Shown piece by piece: positions 21,139 to 33,239 of a stretch of DNA of 64,000 nt. Position 1 is the first letter of the stretch, and each line of letters opens with the position of its first letter. The notes under the pieces were generated by a model. The model worked only from the letters and a program-made list of their open reading frames with translations. It was not told the origin of the DNA and did no database searches. The DNA lies in the NCBI RefSeq assembly GCF_029867415.1, contig NC_081180.1, positions 25,382,808 through 25,446,807 on the forward strand. Reading direction: 5' to 3'. The position numbers and the translations under genes were made by a program. The stretch is from Vicia villosa. Its lineage: Eukaryota > Streptophyta > Magnoliopsida > Fabales > Fabaceae.

Positions 21139-22067
21139 GTTTTTGTAACACCAAGTACATATACGTCTAAAATAATATGTAGTGATACTAAAATGGTACA
21201 AGAAACATACATAAGCGAAAAAAATAACAAGAATTAAACTCGTATACAATTGCATTCTTCAACAAATCATGTATACAATTAGCTTGTCAAAAAAGATACA
21301 CAGCAGAAAAATAAGATCTGGTGAGGTCATTTTGCCGTCTGCTCGTCCACCGTCTTCAATACAAACCATCTAGCAATTCTTCTACTTCTAACATGTTCCT
21401 GAAAAATAATAAGAGGATTGGGGTGAGATTACTAAATCTCAGTGAGTCCCCCTATCTTTCGGGTTCACTCGGTTCTACAAGGTGCATGCAAGCAAACGGA
21501 TCCGCCGTGGATCTGGGGTTTTCCTCACGGCTTGGTACAAATACACAACAAGGACAATATCACCATTGGTAGTCCCGTAACTAACAAATGAGATAGAAAC
21601 AATCACACAAACAACACACAAGTATGTAGACCCGTACTCATGTACGAGGAATCCAGGAGCACGTTAATGCCTCTATGTCGGTCATATAATCACACCCTCG
21701 ATGGGTTACCTCCCATGTCTAAAGTCAAGAGACTTGCACACGCACACCGCAAGTGAATCAGATAAGTCCTACATGGGAATCTAGCCGTGACGAGTTACAA
21801 CGGTGACATTTCCTATGTGACGCCACGACCCCGTCAATCACCATACGCAGATGTGATCGCCATAGTGGCAAATACGCCATCAAGACTACATGGACCCACC
21901 GGGCAAAAGCCTAGTGGCATTATCTATGCAACCCCACCATACCAAGCACGTCGATACTTTCATAACGCCAGCGCGGAAACGCCCTTTCGGTCCCTCGTCG
22001 GGACATCGCAATGGTAGCTCAGGTGTATTCCTAGTAGCTAGGCCTGCTCCGATTCAAGCATACAATG

Positions 22068-22310
22068 AGTAGCACACATGATTCGCCTAAACTGAGGGAC
22101 ATGCATGGTTTGCCCTGTAAATACTCTAACTAGTACACAGGATTTGCCTAAACTGGTGTCATGCCAGGTTTGCCCTGTCAGTGCTCCTCTGAAGTACACA
22201 GGATTCGCCTAAACTGGGTGACAATGTCAGGTTTTCCCTGTCAGTACTCTCACTAGTACATACGATTCGCCTATACTGGATGTCATGCCAGGTTTGCCCT
22301 GTCAGTACCT
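22068..22310. repeat. Four tandem repeats of about 62 bp inside the solo LTR
   Basis: Units start at 22068, 22132, 22193 and 22255. Each carries 'gattcgcctaaactg', 'atgccaggtttgccctgt' and 'agtac'. Confidence 0.85.
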
Positions 22311-22872
22311 CACACACAATTCAATCAAAAAACAAGGTATATCAACATAGCATAAAACATAATGCACTATATACCTGAATCAACATAACAATAAATATCA
22401 ACATACATATACATTATCTACACAGACAAACAACTTCCGAACGTTCAACCCGAACAGCAAAAAACAACCATTAATGATCACATTATATTATTTCATCACG
22501 TAACTCAAATACAACACTTACATTACATGTATTCAATAATCACACATATCCATGAGTTTAGCACATAAATGATCATACTCGGTGCAACACGTTCTATAGC
22601 ATAGTTTATAAGTCTCAAAGACAATGGAGGCGTTCGGTTCACTCTACGGAACTGAACTACTCTCGGAGGATTTATCGCATAGAATTTTATTCGCAATAAC
22701 TCATTAAATGGGGTTTAAACGTGTCGAAGAACGACAATTTGATACAAGAGATAATTTTTCTATATAGTACGTCTTACTAGCTTTCCAACGATATAAAATA
22801 TGTGTCAAACGGACTTACGGAACAAAAGTTATGAATTTATGAAGTTTTGCAATTTTTCCCTTTTAACCCAGT

Positions 22873-22982
22873 GTAACGGATTACGCCAAATGCGTAACCG
22901 GTTACGTGCACGAAAAATAGCCCAGAATTGTATTTTTAGCAGTGTAACTGATTACACAAAAACTCGTAACCGATTACACTGT
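22873..22982. repeat. Repeated GTAACCGGTTAC-like palindromic motifs in the solo LTR
   Basis: Four near-palindromes occur: GTAACGGATTAC, GTAACCGGTTAC, GTAACTGATTAC and GTAACCGATTAC. They form two pairs around 'cagaattgtatttttagcag'. They could be protein-binding sites in the LTR; function is unknown. Confidence 0.6.
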
Positions 22983-23808
22983 AGCAGAAGGTATTTTTCT
23001 GCATTTTGAAGGTTCCAAACCAAATCCTACTCCAATCCAAACACCCATAACATCTCAATATTATATCAAGTCAAATTCTAACATGTAGTAATGATCTAGG
23101 CCATACATTATCATCATGGAAACACATTTCTATCATTCAACCAAACATGCAAAGATTTCAATCTCCCCAAAATCCCAAAACATGCATCTTCCCTAATTCA
23201 AACCCCAAGTTCCTATATATGGAACTCACCTCAAGATTTGCATATTCTGACTTGAAGAGGTTAAGAGGATGATAATGGTGCTCTCAAGGTTCTCCTTTGA
23301 TCAAAACTCTACCCCCAAGGTCATCAAACCCGTAGCTCTTCTTTAACCAATTTCCAGCATAAATTCCCAAACTTCAAATGTGTTTATCTCCTTCAATACA
23401 TAACTTATTAACACAAAATAATATATCAAATCGAAGGAAATTTCGTGTAGAATCTGAAACTTCAAGAATTACTTGAATTAGAGTTATAAGCAAAAAGTTA
23501 TGGCATGAATTGTGGAAGCAACTCCATAGTTGCAAAAATGAGTTCTTCTTTTCTTCTTCTTTGTTCCTAAACTCTCTTTCTTCATAAAATGTTGAATTGA
23601 AGTACCAACCAACCAAACATGTCCTTATGTTACATGCACTTATGTTTAATGGCCACAATACCTTTCAACTAAATGATATTTACAATATTGCCATGTAGTT
23701 TCATTCTAACAAATTCCCTTTTTTTTTCTAACTAGTCCACTTGCTTCTTCTTAATAATTCATCATATGTACATTATCATGCTTAGACAATTAGAGATGTT
23801 ACAGTTTT

Positions 23809-24585
<777 letters not shown>

Positions 24586-25077
24586 TTTTTATGTGGTTGT
24601 TGCAAAAAAGTTGATAAATATCTTATTTATATTATGAAATTTTATTTATTTAGACAGCTATAACCAATACAATATGAAGATTTGGTTGATAAATTTGTTT
24701 AAGAAATATGAAATTACATTTTTTTTAAATAGTTAGAAGATTGATATTAATGTTAGTTTGAAGTTGTATTTTGATTAGAATACAATTTATTTATTTATCT
24801 ACAAGGATGATACACTGTTATGTTAGTTATAAGGATGTCCATTTATAAATATATATAATAGATATTATGACCGAACTTCCAAATTGCTTTATACGATCAT
24901 GATTATAACAATATACTAATTAACTTCATTTAAATTTCTTTTCTTGATGTAATCAAATTTTTTTATAAACTATTATTTATCTCATTTTAATTTTGCACGA
25001 GAACTTTTTCATGTAATTCGGTTTTACATATATGTTTCAAAGCACCCAAAAGTATTTCTTTGATATGAGAAAAGGGG

Positions 25078-25243
25078 TGATGCACTGACAACAGTGTAAA
25101 ATATTTTTACACTGTCAACCAATCACCACTCATGTATCCAATTAAATTATTTTTTATTTAAAAAAAACTTAATGACATGACACCTTTATGATTTTCTATT
25201 GGATGACAGCGTAAAACTATTTTACACTGTCAGTGCACTACCT
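25078..25243. mobile_element. MITE with TIRs of the 'TGCACTGACAGTGTAAAA' type
   Basis: The left end 'gatgcactgacaacagtgta' and the right end (complement strand) 'gtagtgcactgacagtgta' form imperfect inverted repeats, each continuing into 'aaatannttttacactgtca'. A related, partly deleted copy lies at 36258-36408. Non-coding; superfamily not assigned because the target duplication is unclear. Confidence 0.7.
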
Positions 25244-25248
25244 TTTAA

Positions 25249-25249
<1 letters not shown>

Positions 25250-25337
<88 letters not shown>
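25250..25337. repeat. Compound microsatellite (CT)n(AT)n
   Basis: About ten CT units followed by about 34 AT units, abutting the 3' end of the LINE remnant. Confidence 0.95.
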
Positions 25338-25338
<1 letters not shown>

Positions 25339-28300
25339 CCAAAAATTAGGGCAATACAAGAAGGAGCTTCATCTAATACAGGAATGAAGCCAAGACAAGT
25401 TGTACACCTAAGAATTTTACCTATACCCACCATATGGTGGGCTTCAACATTATTGGACTTACTCTAGACTGAAATGGAGATATTCTTAAAACTACCTAAA
25501 ATATGCTTATAATCAATGACAATCGGTTCCAAAACATCAGAAAAAGACATATCATTAATACAATCCACAACAATTAGAGCATCTGATAGAAAAATCACAT
25601 TATCTAGATCATGGTCCTACGTCATTTAATAGTAAGCGTCTCTACAACACAAGGGGTCACCTGGGTGGACTCACGTTTAATTAGTGTTAAAGTAACACCA
25701 ACATCAATAGATTTGATAACTCACCTCATAGTGGCGAAACCTTCCTTAAAACAACCTGTATCAATTTGCACCAAGAAAGTACCTGCGACCGGAGGCGCTT
25801 CCAAGCCACACTAAAACGCCTTTTTCTTAGCCAACACATCAAGATTGGCTTTGTTAAAACCACACAGCGACTAAAATGCGTCCCTAGCAACCTTTTGAGG
25901 GTCAGTTAGCTTATAGTTGAATATACGGTTGTTATGGGCCTGTGAAATTTTCTAGAGGGCAGTACATTGGAGTTGTAAGGTCAAAATGTCATTGCAGCTA
26001 AGGACTTGCGAAAGCCAATCATGAATATCATATTAGGAATGCAATTGATGTCCCAGAGGAGGGAAGAAGCAGACTCTTTTAGCAAAATCACATTTAAGAA
26101 ATAAGTGCTAGGTGTTTCAGGTGAGGAAAGACACAATGGGCAACAACTGTCTAACATGATACCTTTTTTCTAAAGGTTGTTTCTTGTTGGCAGAATGTTC
26201 TTGGCAAGTCTCCACATGAAATTTTTAATCCTAGTCCGAACTGGAGCATTCCAAAGCTTTCTCCACAGGCCTTTACTAGGGTTGTTTAAAGGCCCTAACA
26301 CATTGTTCCTGTTGATCTCTCCAAAAAGGTGGTAAGCAGTTTTAACAGAATACTCTACATCCTTTTCATGGTGCCAAATGAGTTTGTCATTAGGGAACCT
26401 ACAAGACAAAGGAATGCTAGCAATTTGCAGTGCCTCCTGGTAGTCGAAACAATTCTGTAAAAGGTCCAATTTTTATGTACCAATATCATGATCAATAAGA
26501 GTACTAACTTTGGCATTTTCATCCAAGTCGCGTCAATGACTCAGCGGTTTAAAACCCGAATTTAAAGGAAGCCAATTGTACTGTCAAATTTTAACTTGGG
26601 AACCATCTTTAATCCTCCACCAGTTGCCTTTTGAGACAAGGTATTTGGAATTTATAATGCTTCTCTAGGTGTAACTTGGGGAGAAGCCCACACTCGCTTT
26701 AGAGATATGAAACCTGGGGTAATATTTCCCTTTAAAGACTCTTTTAAAAATAGGATTGATCACCTTTGAGGAGTCTCGAGTATTAATTTCCAAGGAGGCT
26801 AGTGTTAAAGTCTCATATACCCCATAATACCATCCCACCAATTCCTTTAGCTTGAGATAAACAATCCCAACTCAGCTAGTGGACTTTCCTCTCTCCATTG
26901 TTTGCTTCACGCCATAATTTTGCAAGCATTGCCTCAATCTCTTTATAGAAGACATTCGGGAGTTTGTAGCAATTCATGATGTAGCTCGGAATCAATTGGG
27001 CTACGACCTTAATCAGAGTCTCTTTCATGCTCTCGATAAAAATTCTCCTTCCAGCTTTTGAATTTCTTCCAAACTCGATCAATGAATAGAGAAAATATTT
27101 CCTTCTTTGACCTTCCGAACACAACTAGAAGGCCTAAATATTTAGAAAGGTTGTCTATAGTTTTCACCCCCAATCTAATACAAACCATATCTGTTATTGC
27201 AACGCCCATATTATGGCTAAACAAAACCTTAGACTTGAGGATAAAAACTCTTGCTCGATTTCCCATTGATGAGGATCTGGTACGACACCATGGGTATGCA
27301 TATCTTGATAAGTTGGATCAAAGACTCCGTGAATCCCATAGTTTCGAGCGTGCAAGTGACAAACTCCCACTCAGCTAGTAGGCTTTGGACATATGTAAAT
27401 TCATATCCATTGCTCATTTCTTCCCGTCTTTCTCTTCTTCATCCAATGAAAACATTTTATAGCTATTAGAGCATTGTCCGTGATCAACCTGCCTTTCACG
27501 AACATACTCTGCTCCTCATCAATGATTTTAGGAAGGATACTCTTGAGTCTATTATCTATTATTTTTGTGACTAACTTCATCATCACATTACAAAGGGTAT
27601 GAAGTCCTTCGGGTAGCTAGGGTTCTTTTGCTTAGGGATTAAGGATATGAAAGTTTTATTCAGGTTCCTCGGATATTCTTGTCTATTGGTGATATATAGC
27701 ACCTGTCGACTAAGATCTCGACCCAAAATGTGCCAAAACTTTTGGGGAAAAAAGCCAGAAGACCGTACAGGCCTGGGGCTTTTTTGGGATGCATTTGAAA
27801 AAGGGTTTCTTCACTTTAACCTCGTGAACCTTGATCTCCACCACTCATTTTGAGATTCAAAAAGCTTCCCTTTAACTATATTGAAGACTTGAGGAATTTT
27901 AGATAGGGAGGAAGAGGAAAATATGCCTGAAAAGTAGTCAATTAAGATCCTTTTTCAATGTTTGTCACCCATCCACCAAAGCCCATTTCCATCTCTAAGC
28001 TTCTTAATCAAGTTTGTTTTCCCACTTTGATCAAATTTTCCATGAAATAACTTTGTGTTGTGATCTCCATATTTAAGCCAAACCCCTATTTTCCTTTGAC
28101 TCCTCATCATCTCCTAAACCCTTAACAAATTACTTCTTTATAGTTCTAGGACCTTATGTTTTTTATTTGATCAGCTTCCAAGGACCACCTGATATCTTCT
28201 TGCAAAAATGTTTCAATACTCTTGATTTTCCTTAGCAACATATTATGATTCATTGACGTGATTTTTTGGGAAACTATAATGGAGGATCCATTACTAATTT

Positions 28301-28640
28301 TTTTAACTAAATTCTCACATCGCGAGTATTTCGACCACACCTCCTTGAATCTGAACACATATCTCTTTCTACTACCATTTATCTCAATGTGGTCATCAAG
28401 AATGATATGGATGGTAACATGATCTAGTCCATATTGGGGAAGGTGAGTAAATTTTGTTTAGGGGAAGGTATCGAGGAAAACTGCATTTGCAAATCCCCAA
28501 TCTAGCCCGCACTGGATGTTTTCTCCTTCACTTATAACATTTAGCCAGTTGTTTGGGCAACCTTCAAAACCAAGATCCAAGAAACCACAAAGTTCCAAGG
28601 ACTGCCGGCTCCAGGAAGTTGGGAGGAAGTTCTGAGATTA
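25338..28640 (-). pseudogene. Decayed L1-type LINE (endonuclease remnant, RT, zinc-binding domain, RNase H)
   Basis: Read on the minus strand in broken frames. Near 28600-28500 is the C-terminal endonuclease type sequence (ELCGFLDLGFEGCPNNW). At 27586-26876 are reverse transcriptase fragments (VTKIIDNRLKSILPKII, EEQSMFVKGRLITDNAL, NLSKYLGLLVVFGR, KVVAQLIPSYIMNCYKLP). At 26469-26170 is the RT zinc-binding domain (DKLIWHHEKDVEYSVKTAYHL, LWRKLWNAPVRTRIKNFMWRL). At about 25760-25400 is an RNase H-like end (SDALIVVDCIND, VEAHHMVG). This order is that of plant L1 elements. Many stops and frameshifts, and no intact N-terminal endonuclease, show it is dead. The 3' end abuts an AT microsatellite in place of a poly(A) tail. 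Confidence 0.85.
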
Positions 28641-29558
28641 CCACCCTTATTATCTCTAGTATGGTGTTTACCGTGAAATTCGATAAACACTCAGTCTCTT
28701 TCAAAAAGTTTACTTGCAGGATCGACTAGTGAATCCTAGAACACAATGTATAAAGTCTTCCAAAATTTTATTTAAGTTTGTAATAATGTGATGGATTTCG
28801 ATGCGGTCGAAATCTTAGTGTAAAAAGTAAAGCAAATAAAGATAAATTTGCTGGGAATGTAAAGGATTTCGACAGTGGTCGAAACCTAGGTAAAGTAAAA
28901 AGAAGCAACAAACTAAATTTCGAGGAATATAAAGTTAAATGAAAATACTATGCATTAATGAAAATATGGTGTTCAAACATACATTGCACACGATCGAACT
29001 TGTTTCTCACTTCGCTTAGGTACTTTGAGTTTTGTGAGTTTTTTTAATTAAGTTTGGCACCCTGAATCCTAACACTAGGACTCCTATTTATACAAAATGT
29101 AAAACTAACTGGTTGTAACATTCTACTCCCAAGGAATCAACACGTCATTTCAGCATGTATTATGTATCCACTTCACCTTCCACGTGTATCTACCAATGCA
29201 TATAAGAACATAAAACAGTTACTTGCCTTCACTGAAGGTCTCATCTGTCCTTGGAGAACCATCCCTTTTGTTGCTCTAAAACTTACTAAGTCCTGAGCGT
29301 TACTGCGAGCATAGGGAGTTCGACTTTTTCCTCTACGATGTAGTCATGTAGAAATATCTCTATTATACCCGTCGAAAATATCTCCATAACCATCCAAAAT
29401 TTCACTAAGTGTTCCTTAATCTGTTTCTTTGTATGCTGAGATTTTGAGGGTGCCGAAAATTTCAACTATAAATTTCCCCCCAAAATGTCATGTTCAACTA
29501 GTGGAAGATGAAGGCATTTTTTTAAATTAAAGTTGTTCTAGTCTGGACCGAGCAGGCG
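28641..29558. repeat. Unassigned LTR-like sequence
   Basis: Non-coding. It contains the paired phrases 'ggatttcgatgcggtcgaaa' (28793) and 'ggatttcgacagtggtcgaa' (28864), and a TATA-like 'tcctatttatacaaaatg' near 29080. It looks like part of an LTR but no ends could be fixed. Confidence 0.35.
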
Positions 29559-29931
29559 TGTAACGCCCATACTTCTTTCAGGATTATCGACTGACCCCAC
29601 AAACGACCACGAGCCTTTTCAGCATGATTTATCCTCACTCACACGCTTTTCAGGAAACTTTCGAGAAGGTCACCCATCCCAGAATTGCTCCAAGTCAAAC
29701 ACGCTTAATTGTGGAGTTCTTATGGAACGGGCTACCAAAAAGAAGATGTATCTTGTTGGTATAGGTAGTATTCATCAATCCCTATAAGCTTTCCTTCAAC
29801 CATGCAGTCTCATACATGCACAACCTCAGAATCCCTCTCATTCCGATGTGGCAACCACCATTGCCCTCTTCAACCTCAGGTGTTCCATGCGGTGCAACCA
29901 TCTCTCGCCTTTTTCGGCCTCAGGTGTTACA
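29559..29931 (-). mobile_element. Cassandra-like LTR carrying a 5S rRNA-like segment
   Basis: 373 bp, TGTAACGCCC at the left and GTGTTACA at the right. Read on the minus strand it starts TGTTACA... wait-free in sense as TGTAACACCTGAGG and ends GGGCGTTACA. It contains a block strongly like the 3' half of plant 5S rRNA. Cassandra TRIM retrotransposons are known for 5S sequences inside their LTRs. Flanking bases AGGCG and AAGCA match at only 3 of 5 positions, so the target duplication is eroded or the ends are off by a few bases. No internal domain or second LTR is seen, so it may be a solo LTR. Confidence 0.7.
29654..29725 (-). other. 5S rRNA-like segment with pol III internal promoter resemblance
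   Basis: On the minus strand 'AGAACTCCACAATTAAGCGT' followed by GCTTGACTTGGAGC and then GGGATGGGTGACC parallels the A-box/C-box half of 5S rRNA (GAACTCCGCAGTTAAGCGTG ... GGATGGGTGACC). The 5' part of 5S rRNA is not recognisable, so this is not a functional rRNA gene. Confidence 0.75.
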
Positions 29932-30397
29932 AAGCACAATAGCAAGCAAGCACGATTCAGGACCCAAGCCCAATTGAGCAGGCGCTCTCCAGTGACCGTT
30001 GGAGCTTCAGCCCCACGTGCTCCAAGAAGAGCACGTGGTCACCCTGTAGCGGGAAATCTAGTTAACCTCCTCTTCAAACCCTACGGGCGTTTTACCTAGG
30101 AAGTGAGTCACTTGCTGACTCTGCCCTACGACGTGGAATCCTGACAGTTTCCTTCGTTTTGGGCCTCCAACAATCCAGCCCAAAATATGGGAAATCCTGG
30201 TCCTGCGCTGGGGGATATAAATACCCTCTTTCACTAGAGGGTCAGGTAAATCATTCATTCTCACTCAAACTTTTTACTTGCTCTCCTTTTCTCTCTTTCT
30301 CACTTTGGCATCGGAGTACCTTGCAGGTACACCCCCCATTCACTCAAAGTCCAACAGTTGAAGGCCATTGACGATCCAGTCTGATCAGGTACGATCA
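29932..30397 (+). repeat. 3' part of the 5' LTR of the Tat-like element
   Basis: The end is fixed by the primer site at 30399; the start is not determinable because of the adjacent Cassandra-like insertion. A TATA box at 30216-30223 is followed by a pyrimidine-rich leader (30275-30305). Confidence 0.65.
30216..30223 (+). promoter_or_regulatory. TATA box of the Tat-like LTR
   Basis: TATAAATA within GGGGGATATAAATACCCTC, about 175 bp before the primer site. Confidence 0.7.
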
Positions 30398-30398
30398 G

Positions 30399-30416
30399 TG
30401 GCGCCGTCTATGGGAA
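30399..30416 (+). other. Primer-binding site of the Tat-like element
   Basis: TGGCGCCGTCTATGGGAA, one base after the LTR end (GATCA|G). This is the usual TGGCGCCGTCTGTGGGAA-type site of Tat elements with one difference. Confidence 0.88.
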
Positions 30417-30560
30417 ATCTTTTCTCCCCCATCTTTTCCGAATAGAAAGATCAAAGCAAATTCACTCCTATACGGGGCAGAAGTATCGTGATTCCCCTAG
30501 CGTCTCTCCTCATCATCACGGAAAAACACCTCAACTGGAAAGAAATATGTCGGTGGACAC

Positions 30561-31874
30561 TGTTGAAGCGGTATAGCGGCAAGCAACAAAAGATTTGGAA
30601 ATATTTATCCGGGAATTATCGTGTCCACAGAGATTGGTGATACCGAACTGCCGTTCGACGGATTCTTAGCTCTTGAGTTTGGGTTAAATGGGTTTAAAGT
30701 AAACAGGAAAAATATAACATATGAACATAAAATAAATTCATTCTTGATAGAGAATAGATTATCTGGTTTGAATCTAAACTACTCCTCACAAACTTAGATT
30801 TATCACTCCGCCATACTCAATCTACAATACTCATCAGAATCACCACATATCCCTCACATCAATGTCCATTTCTGCAACATCGACGGAAATTCAACTATAT
30901 TGCTCTTTCGATGATGTCTCAACCGATCAAACAACACAGAGACATTAAACTCAGATATTATGTGGATGTTAACCCTAATCCTATGTCTAGAATCAAAAGC
31001 TAACAGATATCCCCCTAATCAAGATTTGTGATGTCTATGTCTACAACAAAACAAATCCAGAGCATTTAAGCAAAAAGATCAAGGAAACACCGATTAAGAT
31101 TTGTAAAGCAAATATATTATACAACTAGTACAAAGAGTAACAAACATCCATGTGTTTAGAGTAAACTTACAAACAAACCCAACAAAAGTGGTTACAAAGA
31201 GAAGAGGAGGAGAAGAAAACCAAATCTTTCGCGGTGTCAATCACGATCAATCGAGCTCCCGACCAAGAATCTTCCGATTACAAGCCACAAATGTTGTTTT
31301 CTAAGCTCTCCCTACTCAAAAATGGTTATGATGACTTTGGGAACAAATACCCCAAAGCATAACCCTAAAAAATGTGATTTTTCCCTATTTAATGACTTTC
31401 CAAACCGCCCAGACCGCGCTTAGCGCGGTCAAGCCCGCTTAGCCCGCTCAACAGAAAATTGAAATCTTGTTTTGGCCATATCTTGAGAACCGTAACTCCG
31501 ATTTGCGCCCGGTTTGAAGCGTTGGAAAGCTTATTCCATGCTCTATCTAACAATGAACAAATTGCAACCAAATTGATGATTTATTATTCTTTGGTTTTGA
31601 GCTTTATTCGCCGAATGAATTGATTTCGCCGCTCAAAATCGCGCGTTTGAAGCCGTGTCTTCGCCACGTTATTGCTCATGCTCCAAATATGCCTCAATAC
31701 CTACAAAATGAATAGAAAACTATCAAAAAGTATAAAAGTATATGAAAATACATCTATTCACAAAGTATACGTTTTTATACACAAAACGGGGTATTATTCG
31801 AACGGTATTAACAAAAAGTATCGATAAGTGCCACTATTTACAAACACAAAATACCTACATTTTGGCACTTAACA
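30561..31874 (-). mobile_element. Solo LTR, 1314 bp, inserted in the Tat-like leader/gag
   Basis: TGTTGAAGCGG at the left and CACTTAACA at the right, flanked by an exact 5-bp duplication GACAC (30556-30560 and 31875-31879). It lacks coding sequence. Two 'cgcttag' words lie near 31417-31442. The minus orientation (start TGTTAAGTGCC) is a guess from its promoter-like AT-rich half. Confidence 0.85.
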
Positions 31875-31919
31875 GACACCAAGGAAAGAGTGGTCATTCC
31901 ACCCCACAGGGAAAGACCC

Positions 31920-33000
31920 TCTCCTCCTTGCAAGAAAAATTAAGTCATGGACATGAACCCTCCTCGCTGCCATCAACGTCCTCGGAGAGACTACACATTG
32001 TCACTGGTTGAAAGCGACGATGACGAACCCCGTGGCCCATTCACCATAGATATTCGAAGAGCCCGAATCCTAAGGGGAATGGAAAGACCCCCCGCTCTAG
32101 ACCTTTACGACAATAAAACCGATCCTGACGAACACATCTTGAACATCAATATTATGTTCAACTATTGCATTGTTCAAGGAGCTATAAAATGCCGCATCTT
32201 TCCCACTACTCTAAGGAAAGGTGTGATGAATTGGTACAAGAGCCTGCCACTGAACTCCATCCATTCGTGGGCGGAAATGAAAACACAATTGTGCAATCAC
32301 TTCACTGCGTCTTGAGACATCCAAAATCGGAGCATCCTTGAAAGCTTTCGTCCAAGGGGCCAATGAACCACCGCGAGTGTACCTCGATCGTTTCAATCGA
32401 GAGGCTATCCAGATCTCCACCACCGACGAGATGAAAAGGTATCTCCTCGACGGGGGACTGAATCCGGGTAGTGAGTTCGAAAAGGCCATTGGAATCGAAA
32501 AACCCTAATCCATGGATGCTCTCCTTCTCAAAGCACATGCATACATTGCTTATGAAGAAAAATAAGCAGTGACAAAGCGGGGATCGAGGACCCAAGATAC
32601 TTCGAGGGGTTCAAAGTACGAAGATTCTAATCCTCCCCGACGTGGCGGGGAGAAAATAAGGAATGACAGGGCTCGATAAGGGCGAGAGCAGAGGGGACCT
32701 TCAATTTTCTATACCGAGTACGCCGCGCTGATCGCTTCCCGCGAGCATATCCTGGCCGATTGCTAGAACACTGAGTTCAAAGACACTAAGGTGCATCTCC
32801 CTAAGCCCACCACGGCCAAACCTAGGGTCGAAAAAACCAAGTACTATCGGTTCCACAAAAGTCATGGCCACGTAAGTGAGGAATGTGTACACCTCAAGGA
32901 TGCAATCGAGATGCTGATAAAAGAGGGTCGCTTGTCGAATTATACCAAGAAAAGTGACGCCCCCAGCGTGACGTCCAAGAGACAAAAATAACTGAAGATA
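31920..33000 (+). pseudogene. gag: gag of the Tat-like element, broken
   Basis: 31947-32315 encodes a gag N-terminal part (RGPFTIDIRRARILRGMERP, NWYKSLPLNSIHSWAEMKTQ). The frame then changes and runs through several stops (RVYLDRFNREAIQ... near 32360-32410, MDALLLKAHAYIAYEEK near 32512). Around 32791-32990 a further piece (YYRFHKSHGHVSEECVHLKD) corresponds to the Tat zinc-knuckle region, but its first cysteine is replaced by Tyr. No functional capsid protein can be made. Confidence 0.8.
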
Positions 33001-33239
33001 CGTATCCTGACCCGGGGCCTGTTCAAGTTGCCCTCTGCATATTTCGGGCATAAGATTTCCTCGCCTTAGGCGAACTTGATACTCTTAGCCCCTTGGAGAA
33101 ATTCCCTACTACAATGGTATCTCAGGGGGAAGCCTCGCCTGTCAACTATCTGTCGGATCAGTCAAAAGAAAGTTCGATGAACTGATCGACGCCAACTCGA
33201 ACCTGAGCCCTACTCTCAGCAAATTAAAAGGAAGGTCAG

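Larger units (their letters stand above)
21144..23803 (-). mobile_element. Solo LTR, 2660 bp, of a probable Ty3/gypsy element
   Basis: Bounded by TGTAACACC on the left and GATGTTACA on the right (TG...CA on either strand). It is flanked by a perfect 5-bp duplication GTTTT at 21139-21143 and 23804-23808. There is no internal coding region, PBS or PPT, so recombination has left one LTR. The minus-strand start TGTAACATC and the phrase 'agctttccaacgatataaaa' are typical of legume chromovirus-type LTRs; family and orientation are inferred. Confidence 0.8.

Noticed and set aside
29654..29725. A real 5S rRNA gene
   Set aside because: Only the 3' half is similar, it is embedded in TG...CA LTR-like ends, and there is no 5S 5' half or terminator.
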